DNA of 8,419 nucleotides from an uncultured Panacagrimonas sp. (GCA_946481265.1 CAMLNE010000183.1:1-8419); one strand, 5' to 3'. Counted from the first letter of the stretch, positions 1 to 7,769 are shown. Made by a program: numbers and translations. The notes: a model not told the origin generated them from the letters alone.

Positions 1-274
1 CGAAACGCAGGCCCAGGCCCATCGCGTCGGGGATGGTGAGGATGTCGGAGAACAGGATGGCCGTGTCCAGCGGGTAGCGCTCCAGCGGCTGCAGCGTGAC
101 CTCGCAGCACAGCTCCGCGTTGCGGCACAGGGCCATGAAGTCGCCGGCCTTGGCGCGGCTGGCCCGGTATTCCGGCAGGTAGCGACCGGCCTGTCGCATC
201 ATCCAGACCGGCGTGCGGTCCACGGGTTGACGGCGCAGTGCACGCAGGAACCGGTCGTTCCGCAGTTTATTCAT
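1..274 (-). CDS. hemE: Uroporphyrinogen decarboxylase, N-terminal part (runs off the window)
   Basis: Cytoplasmic enzyme of heme synthesis that removes the four acetate carboxyl groups of uroporphyrinogen III to give coproporphyrinogen III. The minus strand reads 91 codons without a stop from an ATG at 274 to the left edge. The family signature [13 protein letters not shown] lies at residues 24-36, and its Arg residues bind the substrate carboxylates. The motif [16 protein letters not shown] follows at about 74-89, with D77 matching the essential active-site Asp of the family (human D86). Members are about 350 residues, so roughly a quarter is present. The start has only a weak GGA upstream, but the N-terminus [13 protein letters not shown] is the usual one. 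It is divergent from the TonB receptor gene across 172 bases. The identification is firm from sequence. Confidence 0.96.
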   Translation of the reverse strand, partial: MNKLRNDRFLRALRRQPVDRTPVWMMRQAGRYLPEYRASRAKAGDFMALCRNAELCCEVTLQPLERYPLDTAILFSDILTIPDAMGLGLRF

Positions 275-446
275 GATTTTCCGTATGGACGGCAAGATGA
301 TCGGCCGTCAGTTTAGCGACCCCGCGCAGCGGGCCGCCCGACGCGCGACGCGTCCGACGCTTTTTCGGCCCGGCGCACGGCGGCAAAAAGAACACGGCGC
401 ACGGCCCGAAACGCCACGCCGGCCCGGTAGAACTCGTGGAGGACAC
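275..446. promoter_or_regulatory. Divergent intergenic region, hemE / TonB receptor
   Basis: These 172 bases separate the two divergent starts and should hold both promoters. I see no convincing sigma70 pair and no Fur-like GATAAT repeat. One weak -10 candidate for hemE is TAAACT on the minus strand (310-315). The region contains a perfect 6-bp hairpin GACGCG-CGA-CGCGTC at 340-354, then CGACGC and five T residues (361-365). It also contains the short inverted repeat CTTTTT (360-365) / AAAAAG (385-390). These could shape the leader mRNA of the receptor, but no function can be assigned. The receptor reading frame is open back to 273, so these bases could be read as codons; the start at 447 argues against that. 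Confidence 0.4.
438..443 (+). promoter_or_regulatory. Ribosome binding site of the TonB receptor (decides the start)
   Basis: GGAGGA ends three bases before the ATG at 447. The upstream ATG at 273 in the same frame has no such site, overlaps the hemE start, and would put 58 Arg/Pro-rich residues in front of a normal signal peptide. This site fixes the start at 447. Confidence 0.8.
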
Positions 447-2639
447 ATGCAGAAGGATTCTCGGCGCGTGCGCGCGGACGGCGTTCGCAACGCGTGCTGG
501 CTGGCGCTGGCCGGTGGCCTGCTGACGCTGGACGCGGCCTGGGCGCAGTCGGCGGGGACGGCCGCAACGGCCACCGCGGCGGCGGTGCCCGAGGCCGATA
601 CGGTCACCGTGACCGCCACGCGCGTGGCGCGGCCGGCGTTCGAGGTGCCGGCGTCGATCGACGTGATCGGCGGCGAGGCCTTCAACGAGGACACGCTGGG
701 CGTGAACCTGTCCGAGGGCATGCGCAACGTGCCGGGGCTGCTCGCCCGCGACCGCCAGAACTACGCCCAGGACACGCAGATCTCGATCCGCGGCTTCGGT
801 TCGCGCGCCACCTTCGGCATCCGCGGCCTGCGCCTGTACCTGGACGGCATCCCGGCCACGCAGCCGGACGGGCAGGGGCAGGTGTCGCACTTCAACCTGG
901 CCACGCTCGATCGCGTGGAAGTGTTGCGCGGCCCGTTCTCCACGCTCTACGGGAATTCCTCGGGCGGCGTGATCCAGGCCTTCACCGCCGACGGCGCCGA
1001 GCCGGCGCGCATCAGCGGCGGTGCGGCTGGCGGCAGCTTCGGCACCTGGCGCGCCAACCTCGGCAGCAGCGGGCGCGCCGGCAACGCGGACTACAGCGTC
1101 GACTACACCCACTTCGAGACCGACGGCTATCGCGATCACAGCCGGGCCGAGCGCGAGTCCTTCAACGGCAAGGTCAATTTCGCGATCGGCAGCGGCGGCC
1201 GGCTGTCGCTGATGCTCAACCACTTCGACTCGCCGGACACGCAGGACCCGCTGGGCCTGACGCGGGCGCAGTTCGAGGACGATCCGGAGCAGGCCACCTC
1301 GGTGGCGGAGCTGTTCAACACGCGCAAGAGCGCCAAGCAGACGCAGGGCGGCGCGATCTACGAGCAGGAGCTGGGCGCGCACACGCTGCGCCTGCTGGCC
1401 TACGGCGGCACGCGCAAGGTCGAGCAGTTCCTGTCGATCCCCGCCGGGCCGCAGAACGGCGCCTCGCATTCGGGCGGCGTGGTCGATCTGGATTCGGACT
1501 ATGGCGGCACCGACCTGCGCTGGTCGTGGCGTGGGCTGATCAACCAGCGGCCGCTGACGCTGGTTGCCGGTCTGGCCTACGACGAGCTGTCGCAGGACCG
1601 TCTCGGCTATCTGAACTTCACCGGCACCGGCGACAGCCAGGTGCTCGGCGTGCGCGGGGCGAAGAAGCGGGACGAGGTCAACGACATCGACAATTTCGAC
1701 CAGTACGTCCAGGCCAGCGCCGAACTGGCCGACCGCTGGTCGCTGATGCTGGGCCTGCGCCACAGCAAGGTGCGCTTCGACTCCGACGACCGCTTCGTCA
1801 GCGGCGCCAACGGTGACGACAGCGGCAGGCAGGATTTTTCCGAGACCACGCCGGCGGCCGGCCTGCTCTACCGCGCGCTGCCGGACCTGCACCTGTACGG
1901 GGCGCTGGCGCGTGGCTTCGAGACCCCCACCTTCGCCGAGCTGGCCTATCGCCCGGATGGCGAGACCGGCCTGAACTTCGACCTGCGCCCGGCGCGCACC
2001 AACAATGCGGAGGTCGGTGCCAAGTGGCGGCTTGGCGGCACCACGCGCGTCAACCTGGCGCTGTTCCACACCCTCACGCGCGACGAGATCGTGGTGGCCA
2101 CCAACATCGGCGGCCGTTCGACCTACCAGAACGCGGGACGCACGCGGCGCCAGGGCGCCGAGCTGATGATCCAGACCTCGCCGCTGCCGCAGCTGCGGCT
2201 GCAGGCGGCCTGGACGCTGCTGGATGCCAGCGTGCGCGAGACCTACCTGACCTGCCTGGCCGCGCCCTGTGCGGCGCCCGACACCGCCGTGGGGCGTGGC
2301 AACGACATCCCGGGCGTGCCCGAGTCCGCGCTGTCCGCGGCCGTGCAATGGGGCGCCAGCACCGGCTGGCATGCCGGCATCGACGCGCGCTACATGGACG
2401 CGGTGCCGGTCAACGACATGAATGTCGCGTCGGCCCCCTCGTACACGCTGGTCGGCCTGGACGCCGGCTATGTCTTCGCCCGGTCCTGGGGGCGCCTGCG
2501 GACCTTCGTGCGCGTCGACAACGCGTTCGACGAGGACTACGTCGGCTCGGTGATCGTCAACGACGGCAACGGCCGCTTCTACGAGCCCGGTCCCGAACGC
2601 AGCGTGCTGGCCGGGATCCGCGCGGACTGGAACTACTGA
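447..2639 (+). CDS. pqqU: TonB-dependent outer-membrane receptor, PqqU (YncD)-like
   Basis: A 730-residue TonB-dependent transporter. It begins with a signal peptide (Arg-rich n-region, hydrophobic 16-28, probable cleavage AWA|QS after residue 33). A TonB box DTVTVTAT follows at 51-58. The plug domain (about 65-182) contains RDRQNYAQD at 101-109, SIRGFGSR at 113-120, DGIPATQPDGQGQ at 133-145 and EVLRGPFSTLYG at 158-169. The 22-strand barrel follows and ends in Tyr. From memory these motifs, and barrel motifs such as GRGFETPT-type, EIVV, GRTRRQGAEL and APSYTLVGL, closely match E. coli YncD (PqqU), which takes up pyrroloquinoline quinone across the outer membrane. C603 and C608 sit where YncD also has a Cys pair, possibly a loop disulfide. 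The family is certain; the PQQ ligand is inference. No pqq or dehydrogenase gene is in view. Confidence 0.9.
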   Translation: MQKDSRRVRADGVRNACWLALAGGLLTLDAAWAQSAGTAATATAAAVPEADTVTVTATRVARPAFEVPASIDVIGGEAFNEDTLGVNLSEGMRNVPGLLARDRQNYAQDTQISIRGFGSRATFGIRGLRLYLDGIPATQPDGQGQVSHFNLATLDRVEVLRGPFSTLYGNSSGGVIQAFTADGAEPARISGGAAGGSFGTWRANLGSSGRAGNADYSVDYTHFETDGYRDHSRAERESFNGKVNFAIGSGGRLSLMLNHFDSPDTQDPLGLTRAQFEDDPEQATSVAELFNTRKSAKQTQGGAIYEQELGAHTLRLLAYGGTRKVEQFLSIPAGPQNGASHSGGVVDLDSDYGGTDLRWSWRGLINQRPLTLVAGLAYDELSQDRLGYLNFTGTGDSQVLGVRGAKKRDEVNDIDNFDQYVQASAELADRWSLMLGLRHSKVRFDSDDRFVSGANGDDSGRQDFSETTPAAGLLYRALPDLHLYGALARGFETPTFAELAYRPDGETGLNFDLRPARTNNAEVGAKWRLGGTTRVNLALFHTLTRDEIVVATNIGGRSTYQNAGRTRRQGAELMIQTSPLPQLRLQAAWTLLDASVRETYLTCLAAPCAAPDTAVGRGNDIPGVPESALSAAVQWGASTGWHAGIDARYMDAVPVNDMNVASAPSYTLVGLDAGYVFARSWGRLRTFVRVDNAFDEDYVGSVIVNDGNGRFYEPGPERSVLAGIRADWNY

Positions 2640-2684
2640 AGCGGCCGCCCGGCTGGACGCAACGCCGAAGGGTGGCGGGCGCCT

Positions 2685-2700
2685 CGCAGCCTGTGCTGCG
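2685..2700. terminator. Weak hairpin between convergent genes
   Basis: CGCAGC-CTGT-GCTGCG forms a 6-bp stem with a 4-base loop in the 94-base gap between the convergent receptor and S-formylglutathione hydrolase genes. It could serve both strands as a terminator, but neither side has a T tract, so the role is only positional inference. Confidence 0.3.
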
Positions 2701-2733
2701 TAAGACGCGCCTGCCTCCGACGAACCCCTTCCG

Positions 2734-3576
2734 CTAGGGCTGCAGCTGCCGGGCGTGGTGCGCGAGGTGATCGGCGACGAAGCTCTGGATGAACCAGTAG
2801 CTGTGGTCGTAGCCCTCGTGCCGGCGCAGGCGCAGCTTCTGCCCCGAGGCCGTCGCTGCCGCCTCGAGCGCCTCGGGCTTGAGCTGCTGTGCGAGGAACG
2901 AGTCGGCGCTGCCCTGGTCGACCAGGATCTCCGCCGGGTGCGGACGCGCGCGCATCAGCAGGCTGGCATCCCAGGCTTCCCAGCTGCTGCGTTCCGCACC
3001 CAGGTAATGGCCAAAGGCCTTCTCGCCCCAGGGAACAGCCACCGGATTGGCGATCGGCGCGAAGGCGGAGACCGAGTTCCAGCGCTGCGGATCGCGCAAG
3101 GCCGTGACCAGCGCACCGTGTCCGCCCATCGAGTGGCCGAAGATGCCGCGGCGGTCGGTTCGCGCCGGAAAATGCGCTTCCACCAGGGTCGGCAACTCGA
3201 GGTTGACGTAGCTGCCCATGCGGTAGTTCGTCGACCACGGCGCCTGCGTGGCGTCCAGGTAGAACCCCGCGCCGACGCCGAAATCCCAGGCCTCGGAATC
3301 GCCGGGCAGGTCCAATCCGCGCGGACTGGTGTCGCAGGCCACCAGCATCAGGCCCAGTTCCGCGGCGAGGCGCTGCGCGCCGGCCTTGATGACGAAGGTT
3401 TCCTCGGTGCAGGTCAGGCCGGCCAGCCAGTACAGCGCCGGCACCTTGCGATCCCGGGCCTGCGGCGGCACGAATACCGCGAAGCGCATCGACGTCGCGG
3501 TCTGCGCGGAGGCATGGGAGTAGAAGCCCATGCGTCCACCGAAGCAGGCATGTTCGTTGTGGGTGGTCAGGCTCAT
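2734..3576 (-). CDS. fghA: S-formylglutathione hydrolase
   Basis: Cytoplasmic alpha/beta hydrolase of the esterase D family. It splits S-formylglutathione into formate and glutathione, the second step of glutathione-dependent formaldehyde detoxification. The 280 residues match the usual family length. The nucleophile elbow GHSMGGHG is at 147-154 (S149), the acid is D225 in DQGSADSF, and the catalytic His is H258 in EGYDHSYWF. The oxyanion-region motif YWLAGLTCTEE is at 49-59. All three triad positions align with human esterase D (S149, D226, H260). I chose the ATG at 3576 over the one at 3618 because GGAG lies 10 bases upstream of it and the protein then begins at the family N-terminus. The usual partner, glutathione-dependent formaldehyde dehydrogenase (adhC/frmA), is not adjacent. 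Confidence 0.96.
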   Translation of the reverse strand: MSLTTHNEHACFGGRMGFYSHASAQTATSMRFAVFVPPQARDRKVPALYWLAGLTCTEETFVIKAGAQRLAAELGLMLVACDTSPRGLDLPGDSEAWDFGVGAGFYLDATQAPWSTNYRMGSYVNLELPTLVEAHFPARTDRRGIFGHSMGGHGALVTALRDPQRWNSVSAFAPIANPVAVPWGEKAFGHYLGAERSSWEAWDASLLMRARPHPAEILVDQGSADSFLAQQLKPEALEAAATASGQKLRLRRHEGYDHSYWFIQSFVADHLAHHARQLQP

Positions 3577-3667
3577 CGAGAGGTGGCTCCGGAATGTGAC
3601 GGCGATCGAAGCGCACACCGTAGCGGGCGCGCCAGCCCCGCAACAAGGGCGCCAGATCGCGTGCCGT

Positions 3668-3682
3668 GCAGGCGTGGCCTGC
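3668..3682. repeat. Perfect hairpin in the gap upstream of fghA
   Basis: GCAGGC-GTG-GCCTGC is a 6-bp inverted repeat with a 3-base loop inside the 181-base gap (3577-3757) between the acyl-CoA dehydrogenase and fghA. It lies about 92 bases upstream of the fghA start and could be a transcript structure or a protein-binding site. The rest of the gap is very GC-rich, and I found no confident promoter in it. Confidence 0.35.
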
Positions 3683-3757
3683 GTGTGCGCCCCCGTGACG
3701 GCAGGGCGCGCAGGCGGTGCCTTGGGCGGCCCGCGCCCGACCGAGCCCCGACCGGTC

Positions 3758-4936
<1,179 letters not shown>

Positions 4937-5003
4937 CGCCGCACTCCGCATGGCTGGATCGAAGCGCCGAAGGTAGCGTCTCGACGGTGCCCCGGGCTTG
5001 CAT

Positions 5004-5035
5004 CCTCCGGTCGGCGCCGGGTCCTGCCCCGGAGG
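5004..5035. repeat. Long-loop inverted repeat between cyclase and dehydrogenase genes
   Basis: CCTCCGG (5004-5010) and CCGGAGG (5029-5035) form a perfect 7-bp stem around 18 bases in the 106-base gap between the glutaminyl cyclase stop and the dehydrogenase start. It may be a terminator or attenuator for the minus-strand transcript, but there is no U tract. Confidence 0.3.
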
Positions 5036-5042
5036 CTGGCGA

Positions 5043-5912
5043 CTACGGCCCCGCGGGCAGGGGTGGGCGACAGCCGCCGATCTGCACCTCGAAGAGTTGC
5101 GGCCAGTGCTTGCCGGTCACCAGCAGGCGCGCCTTGTCCGCGTCCCAGGCCAGGCCGTTGAGGTCGGTCTCGCTCGGGCGGAAGGACGGCGGCCAGACCA
5201 GCCGGGCGCGCAAGGGCGCGAAATCGAACCAGGCCTTCACAGCGCCGCTGTCCGGATCGATCACGGCCACCTGGTCGGAGTGCCAGACATTCGCGAAGAG
5301 CTCGTTGCCGACCATCTCCAGCTCGTTGATCCAGCGCAAGGGCTGCTCGCGCAGCGTCACCATCACCCGCCGCTGTTCGGCCAGCGTGCGTGGATGCAGG
5401 ACGCGCAGCCAGGGGGTGCCGTCGCTCAGGAGCAGTCGCTCGCCGCCGGGGGTGGACAGGGTGGTCAGGCCCCAGCCCTCGCCGGGATAGGTCCGCGTCT
5501 CCAGCAGGTCGAGCGACAGGTCGTAGAAATACGCCGTGTTCTCGCGCCAGCTCAGCTGCACCAGGCGATCGCCGACGCGCGCCAGACCCTCGCCGAAGAC
5601 GGTTTCCGGCAGCTGGCGCGAACGCCGGGCGCGGCCGCTGGCCGGGTCGATCTCGTGCACGCCGGAGCGTCCGTACTGGCCGACGCTCTCGAACAGCCGG
5701 CCGTCGAAAGTCAGCAAGCCCTGCGTGAAATGCAGAGGATCGTGCGCATGCGTGGCCACCAGCTGCCACTGGCGTTCGCAGGGCAGGGGCGCTGCCCCTG
5801 TGCCCGCCCGCGCCTGTGCTGGCAGTGCGACGACGCAGATGAGGGCCAGCAACGCGCGATGCAGTGCCGCACGCAATGCATCACGCTGATTGACTTTTAT
5901 AAGCAAGCGCAT
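5043..5912 (-). CDS. Glutaminyl-peptide cyclotransferase (glutaminyl cyclase), exported
   Basis: Converts an N-terminal Gln of peptides or proteins to pyroglutamate with release of ammonia. It is the metal-free five-bladed beta-propeller type found in plants and Xanthomonas (Glu_cyclase_2 family), not the mammalian zinc type. Visible family motifs are FTQGL at 62-66, ESVGQYGRS at 75-83, FGEGL at 106-110, GEGWGL at 144-149, SDGTPWL at 163-169, WINELE at 194-199, DLNGLAW at 250-256 and LLVTGKHWPQLFEV at 263-276. A hydrophobic segment at about 20-33 followed by ALPAQARA forms a signal peptide, so it should act in the periplasm or outside. C45 and C281, near the two ends, are the only Cys residues after the signal segment and could close the propeller. 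I chose the ATG at 5912 (weak GGA upstream); the frame opens further to 5981, but that would run into the divergent gene's leader. Confidence 0.92.
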   Translation of the reverse strand: MRLLIKVNQRDALRAALHRALLALICVVALPAQARAGTGAAPLPCERQWQLVATHAHDPLHFTQGLLTFDGRLFESVGQYGRSGVHEIDPASGRARRSRQLPETVFGEGLARVGDRLVQLSWRENTAYFYDLSLDLLETRTYPGEGWGLTTLSTPGGERLLLSDGTPWLRVLHPRTLAEQRRVMVTLREQPLRWINELEMVGNELFANVWHSDQVAVIDPDSGAVKAWFDFAPLRARLVWPPSFRPSETDLNGLAWDADKARLLVTGKHWPQLFEVQIGGCRPPLPAGP

Positions 5913-5917
5913 AAAGT
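5890..5917 (+). promoter_or_regulatory. Candidate sigma70 promoter of the histone-like gene
   Basis: TTGACT (5890-5895, 5 of 6 to consensus) and TAAAGT (5912-5917, 4 of 6) are 16 bases apart in an AT-richer island. This would start transcription near 5924 and give a leader of about 70 bases before the ATG at 5996. It overlaps the first codons of the divergent cyclase gene. It is a visual match only. Confidence 0.4.
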
Positions 5918-5927
5918 CCGGCGGGCG

Positions 5928-5948
5928 CGAAGAAGCTTGAATTCTTCG
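5928..5948. promoter_or_regulatory. Perfect inverted repeat in the divergent spacer (possible operator)
   Basis: CGAAGAA-GCTTGAA-TTCTTCG is a perfect 7-bp inverted repeat with a 7-base centre. It lies between the divergent cyclase and histone-like genes, just downstream of the candidate plus-strand promoter. Its A/T-rich arms stand out in this GC-rich DNA. The size and position suit a dimeric repressor site; a leader hairpin is the alternative. The cognate regulator is unknown. Confidence 0.45.
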
Positions 5949-5995
5949 ACGAAATTCCATTGGGGAAGTGCAGCGTTTCACTGGAGGATAGGGAT

Positions 5996-6586
5996 ATGGC
6001 GGTCAAGTCCAAAGCGAAGAAGGGAGCAGGGAAGAAAAAGGCGGCGAAGAAGGTTGCCGCCCGCAAGCCGGTAAAGAAGGTCGCGAAGAAGGCGGCGAAG
6101 AAGGTCGCCAAGAAGGCTGTGAAGAAGGTGGCGAAGAAGAAGCCCGTAGCGAAGAAGAAGCCAGCCGCCAAGAAGAAGCCGGTCGCGAAGAAGCCCGCGC
6201 GTGCAGCCAAGGCCAAGGCAGCGGTCAAGAAGACCGTGAGCAAGGCCAGGAAGTCCGTGGCCAAGGCGAAGAAGTCCGTCGCCAAGACGCAGTCCAAGGC
6301 CAGGAAGTCGGTGGCCAAGGCCCAGTCCAAGGCCGGCAAGTCGGTAGCCAAGGCGAAGAAGTCGGTGGCCAAGGCCCAGAAGTCCGCGGGCAACGCGCAG
6401 GCGAAGGCCCGGAAGTCGGTCAAGAAGGCGCAGTCCAGCGTGGCCACGCGTGCCAAGAGCCTGGTGAAGCGTGCCAGGGCGGCGGCCAAGAAGGTCGTTG
6501 ACGCGCTGCCGGTGCCGGCTGCGATGACCGAGGCTGCTCCGGTCGCGGAAGCCGCCCCGGTGTCGAGCGAGACCAGCTCCAGCTGA
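5996..6586 (+). CDS. Histone H1-like lysine/alanine-repeat nucleoid protein
   Basis: A 196-residue, extremely basic protein with 59 Lys and 8 Arg against four acidic residues, all four in the last 30 residues. It resembles the C-terminal tails of eukaryotic H1, the chlamydial HctB type and the AlgP type of proteobacteria, which bind DNA without sequence preference and compact the nucleoid. Residues 1-75 are runs of KKVAKK and KKPVAKK/KKPAAKK. Residues about 82-150 are units of 7 (AKKSVAK) and 11 (QSKARKSVAKA), probably helical on DNA. After a Lys/Arg/Ala stretch the tail (about 170-196) is Pro/Ala/Glu/Ser-rich and near neutral. There is no globular domain. The ATG at 5996 follows GGAGG (5983-5987) by 8 bases; the upstream in-frame ATG at 5960 lacks a site. 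A strong terminator follows. The exact role (DNA packaging or regulation) is inference. Confidence 0.88.
   Translation: MAVKSKAKKGAGKKKAAKKVAARKPVKKVAKKAAKKVAKKAVKKVAKKKPVAKKKPAAKKKPVAKKPARAAKAKAAVKKTVSKARKSVAKAKKSVAKTQSKARKSVAKAQSKAGKSVAKAKKSVAKAQKSAGNAQAKARKSVKKAQSSVATRAKSLVKRARAAAKKVVDALPVPAAMTEAAPVAEAAPVSSETSSS
6290..6355 (+). repeat. Two tandem 33-bp repeats inside the histone-like gene
   Basis: 6290-6322 and 6323-6355 are adjacent 33-bp units that differ at four positions. They encode QSKARKSVAKA and QSKAGKSVAKA. They sit in a longer zone of AAGAAG/GCCAAG-rich repeats covering most of the gene. Such DNA can gain or lose units by slippage without breaking the frame. Confidence 0.75.
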
Positions 6587-6622
6587 CGATGGCGGACCCG
6601 GGCCGGCGCCGAGCCGGTCCGG

Positions 6623-6645
6623 GCCGGGTTCGAGCCGGACCCGGC
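6623..6645 (+). repeat. GC-rich hairpin upstream of the terminator
   Basis: GCCGGGT (6623-6629) and ACCCGGC (6639-6645) pair perfectly around a 9-base loop. Surrounding CCGG-rich repeats (6590-6645) allow alternative pairings. It lies in the 3' untranslated region of the histone-like mRNA, just before the main terminator, and may protect the transcript end. Confidence 0.4.
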
Positions 6646-6658
6646 GATGTCCCGTCAG

Positions 6659-6682
6659 GGGCGGCCTCGCGCCGCCCTTTTT
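6659..6682 (+). terminator. Intrinsic terminator of the histone-like gene
   Basis: GGGCGGC-CTCGC-GCCGCCC is a perfect 7-bp GC stem with a 5-base loop, followed directly by TTTTT and then CGTTTTT. It is a textbook rho-independent terminator 72 bases after the stop. It separates this gene from yicC, whose own promoter must then lie in the 55 bases 6683-6737, where I see no clear -35/-10 pair. Confidence 0.85.
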
Positions 6683-6737
6683 CGTTTTTCCTGCATGCCG
6701 GCGCCGATACGCGCGCGGCCATTCCGGGTGCTTCCAC

Positions 6738-7604
6738 ATGATTCGCAGCATGACGGGCTATGCCCGCGTCGAGACGCAGGGCCCCTGGGGCCGCCTGAGC
6801 TGGGAGCTGCGGGCGGTCAACCACCGCTACTTCGACTTCAGCATCAAGGCGCCGGAGGAGTTCCGAGCCCTGGACGGGGAGCTGCGCCAGTTCGCTGCCG
6901 CACGCATCGCCCGGGGCAAGGTGGAAGCGGCGCTGCGCTACGTGCGCGAGGGTGGCGCCAGCTCGCAGATCGAGCCGGACCTCGAGCGCGTGCGGGACCT
7001 GCGCCAGGCGATGGCGCGCGTCGCTGCCGAGTGGGGTCCGCTGTCGCCGACCGATCCGCTGCGACTGCTCGCCTTCCCCGGCGTGCTGCACGAGCGCAGC
7101 GCCGACTTCGGCGTGCTGCTCGAGGCGGCGCGCAAGCTGTTCGACCAGTGCGTGCGCGAGTTCGACGAGAGCCGCGCCCGCGAGGGCGCCCGTCTGGAAA
7201 CCTTCCTGGTCGAGCGTTGCGATGCCATCGAGGCGCTCGTCGGCATCGTTCGAACGCGCTACGCCGAGGTCCGCGGCCATGGCATCGAGCGACTTCGCCA
7301 GCGCGCGCGCGAACTGGATGTTGAGCTCGACAACGCCCGGCTCGAGCAGGAGATGGTCATCGCCCTGCAGCGCCTCGACGTCGAAGAGGAGATGTCCCGC
7401 CTGCTCTCCCATCTGGTGGAAGTGCGGGCCGCCCTCAAGCGCAGCGAAGCGGTGGGCCGCCGCCTCGACTTCCTCATGCAGGAACTCAACCGCGAGGCCA
7501 ACACCCTTTCCTCCAAGTCACAGGACGCGGAGCTGACGCGTTGCTCGGTGGAGATGAAGGTGGTGATCGAGCAGATGCGCGAGCAGGTGCAGAACATCGA
7601 GTAG
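6738..7604 (+). CDS. yicC: YicC family endoribonuclease
   Basis: A 288-residue protein of the YicC family; E. coli YicC is an endoribonuclease implicated in turnover of small RNAs such as RyhB. The N-terminal domain opens with the hallmark MIRSMTGYAR (1-10) and continues with LRAVNHRYFD (24-33) and RGKVEAALRY (59-68). The C-terminal domain (DUF1732) ends with LDFLMQELNREANTLSSKS (243-261) and a long helix to the C-terminus MREQVQNIE. The middle is Arg/Glu-rich and mostly helical, suiting the oligomeric ring described for the family. Length and ends are normal, so the gene is complete. The ATG at 6738 has only a weak GGGTG upstream, but the family N-terminus supports it. In many proteobacteria gmk follows; here a terminator and different sequence follow. 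Confidence 0.95.
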   Translation: MIRSMTGYARVETQGPWGRLSWELRAVNHRYFDFSIKAPEEFRALDGELRQFAAARIARGKVEAALRYVREGGASSQIEPDLERVRDLRQAMARVAAEWGPLSPTDPLRLLAFPGVLHERSADFGVLLEAARKLFDQCVREFDESRAREGARLETFLVERCDAIEALVGIVRTRYAEVRGHGIERLRQRARELDVELDNARLEQEMVIALQRLDVEEEMSRLLSHLVEVRAALKRSEAVGRRLDFLMQELNREANTLSSKSQDAELTRCSVEMKVVIEQMREQVQNIE

Positions 7605-7618
7605 ATGATCACCAAGTG

Positions 7619-7635
7619 TCACGACATCTCACGAC
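7619..7635 (+). repeat. Tandem heptamer TCACGAC downstream of yicC
   Basis: TCACGAC occurs at 7619-7625 and again at 7629-7635, separated by ATC (a 10-base period, one helical turn). It lies between the yicC stop and its terminator, where base composition starts to change. It may be a recombinase or regulator binding site, or chance. Confidence 0.35.
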
Positions 7636-7638
7636 CTG

Positions 7639-7672
7639 CAGAAAAGCCCGGTAATTCTGGGCTTTTCTGTTT
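7639..7672 (+). terminator. Intrinsic terminator after yicC
   Basis: CAGAAAAGCCC (7639-7649) and GGGCTTTTCTG (7659-7669) form a perfect 11-bp stem around a 9-base loop, followed by TTT. The A-run/T-run arms make it work in both directions. It ends yicC transcription 35 bases after the stop. Confidence 0.88.
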
Positions 7673-7769
7673 AAGGGCGTTGCGTCCTGATCGCATGGCA
7701 TCGCGTCCTCGGCATGTATTGGTATGCGTACCCGGGAGACTTTCCGGTCGGACTTACCCATACACGCAG
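7673..7769 (+). other. Leader of the small ORF with imperfect tandem repeats
   Basis: This stretch contains GCGTCCT at 7682-7688 and 7702-7708 (20-base period), each followed within a few bases by GCATG, so two imperfect copies lie in tandem. Further on, GGTATGCGTACC and the arms GTATG/CATAC (7722-7726 and 7760-7764) could fold the leader. I see no convincing -35/-10 promoter. Any promoter for the small ORF should lie here, because a terminator precedes it. Confidence 0.3.

Noticed and set aside
273..446. N-terminal extension of the TonB receptor by 58 residues
   Set aside because: It lacks a ribosome site, overlaps the hemE start and precedes a normal signal peptide; the 447 start is better.
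267..2372. 701-codon open frame on the minus strand opposite the TonB receptor
   Set aside because: Antisense shadow of a high-G+C gene. The translation is low-complexity Arg/Ala/Gly/Val with no recognisable domain, while the plus-strand frame is an unmistakable TonB receptor.
5933..5944. Adjacent HindIII and EcoRI sites (AAGCTTGAATTC) as a sign of cloning vector
   Set aside because: They are part of a natural inverted repeat between two bacterial genes, and no vector sequence flanks them.
5881..6489. 202-codon minus-strand frame rich in FFA/FLA repeats opposite the histone-like gene
   Set aside because: It mimics a membrane protein only because antisense of lysine codons gives Phe/Leu. The plus frame has the ribosome site and terminator.
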